From Thermoproteota archaeon (lineage in GTDB: Archaea; Korarchaeota; Korarchaeia; B14-G2): a stretch of 11,605 nt of DNA. Both the position numbers and the translations under genes were made by a program. This document shows, one piece after another, positions 11,603 to 11,605 of this stretch. How positions within the stretch are numbered: the first letter of the stretch is position 1; each line of letters begins with the position of its first letter. The stretch lies in contig QMWA01000033.1 in assembly GCA_003661385.1 (NCBI GenBank), positions 1 through 11,605 of the forward strand, in the 5' to 3' direction. A model generated the notes under the pieces. That model was not told the DNA's origin and did no database searches. It saw only the letters and a program-made list of their open reading frames with translations.

Positions 11603-11605
11603 TAG

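Overview
The window looks like chromosome of a hyperthermophilic crenarchaeon (Thermoproteota); I cannot name the genus. The signs are AGG/AGA arginine codons, many GTG and TTG starts, Shine-Dalgarno (SD) sites built on GGTGA, archaeal TATA boxes about 25 nt before the start codons of first genes (leaderless transcripts), and toxin-antitoxin pairs of archaeal type (VapBC, HEPN/MNT). No rRNA, tRNA, CRISPR array or insertion sequence was seen.

Layout. (1) 1-868, minus: the permease of a tungstate/molybdate-type ABC transporter, with the next gene starting at the window edge. (2) 1000-2504: a BtpA-family gene (minus) and an HD-domain phosphohydrolase gene (plus) diverge from one TATA box lying midway between their start codons. 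(3) 2505-3782: a sparse stretch with a broken reading frame, an Lrp/AsnC regulator (minus), a hairpin and a doubtful small membrane ORF. (4) 3783-6976: an unrecognised 227-aa protein (plus) runs tail to tail into a ZIP metal transporter (minus). The ZIP gene diverges from a large radical SAM protein with a C-terminal helix-hairpin-helix region, again from one central TATA box. (5) 6977-9107: a defence/stress patch with an intact vapBC, an MNT nucleotidyltransferase with a short HEPN-like partner, and a decayed second vapBC copy. (6) 9104-11605, minus: a tight five-gene operon transcribed right to left: a TauE/SafE exporter, three small DsrE-family proteins and a 4Fe-4S protein.

How the genes work together. 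The right-hand operon reads as a sulfur-handling unit: a sulfur-anion permease, a DsrEFH/TusBCD-like sulfur relay (two members with the relay cysteine, one with aspartate there) and an iron-sulfur protein that may supply electrons. Its N-terminal part resembles half of a TATA-binding-protein fold. First genes appear leaderless. Genes inside operons use an SD box (GGTGA or a close variant) a few bases before a TTG, GTG or ATG start.

The most notable points are the two mirror-symmetric divergent promoters, the sulfur operon with its Fe-S protein, the decayed vapBC copy, the short HEPN-like ORF, and a 12-codon mini-ORF at the expected transcription start of vapB.
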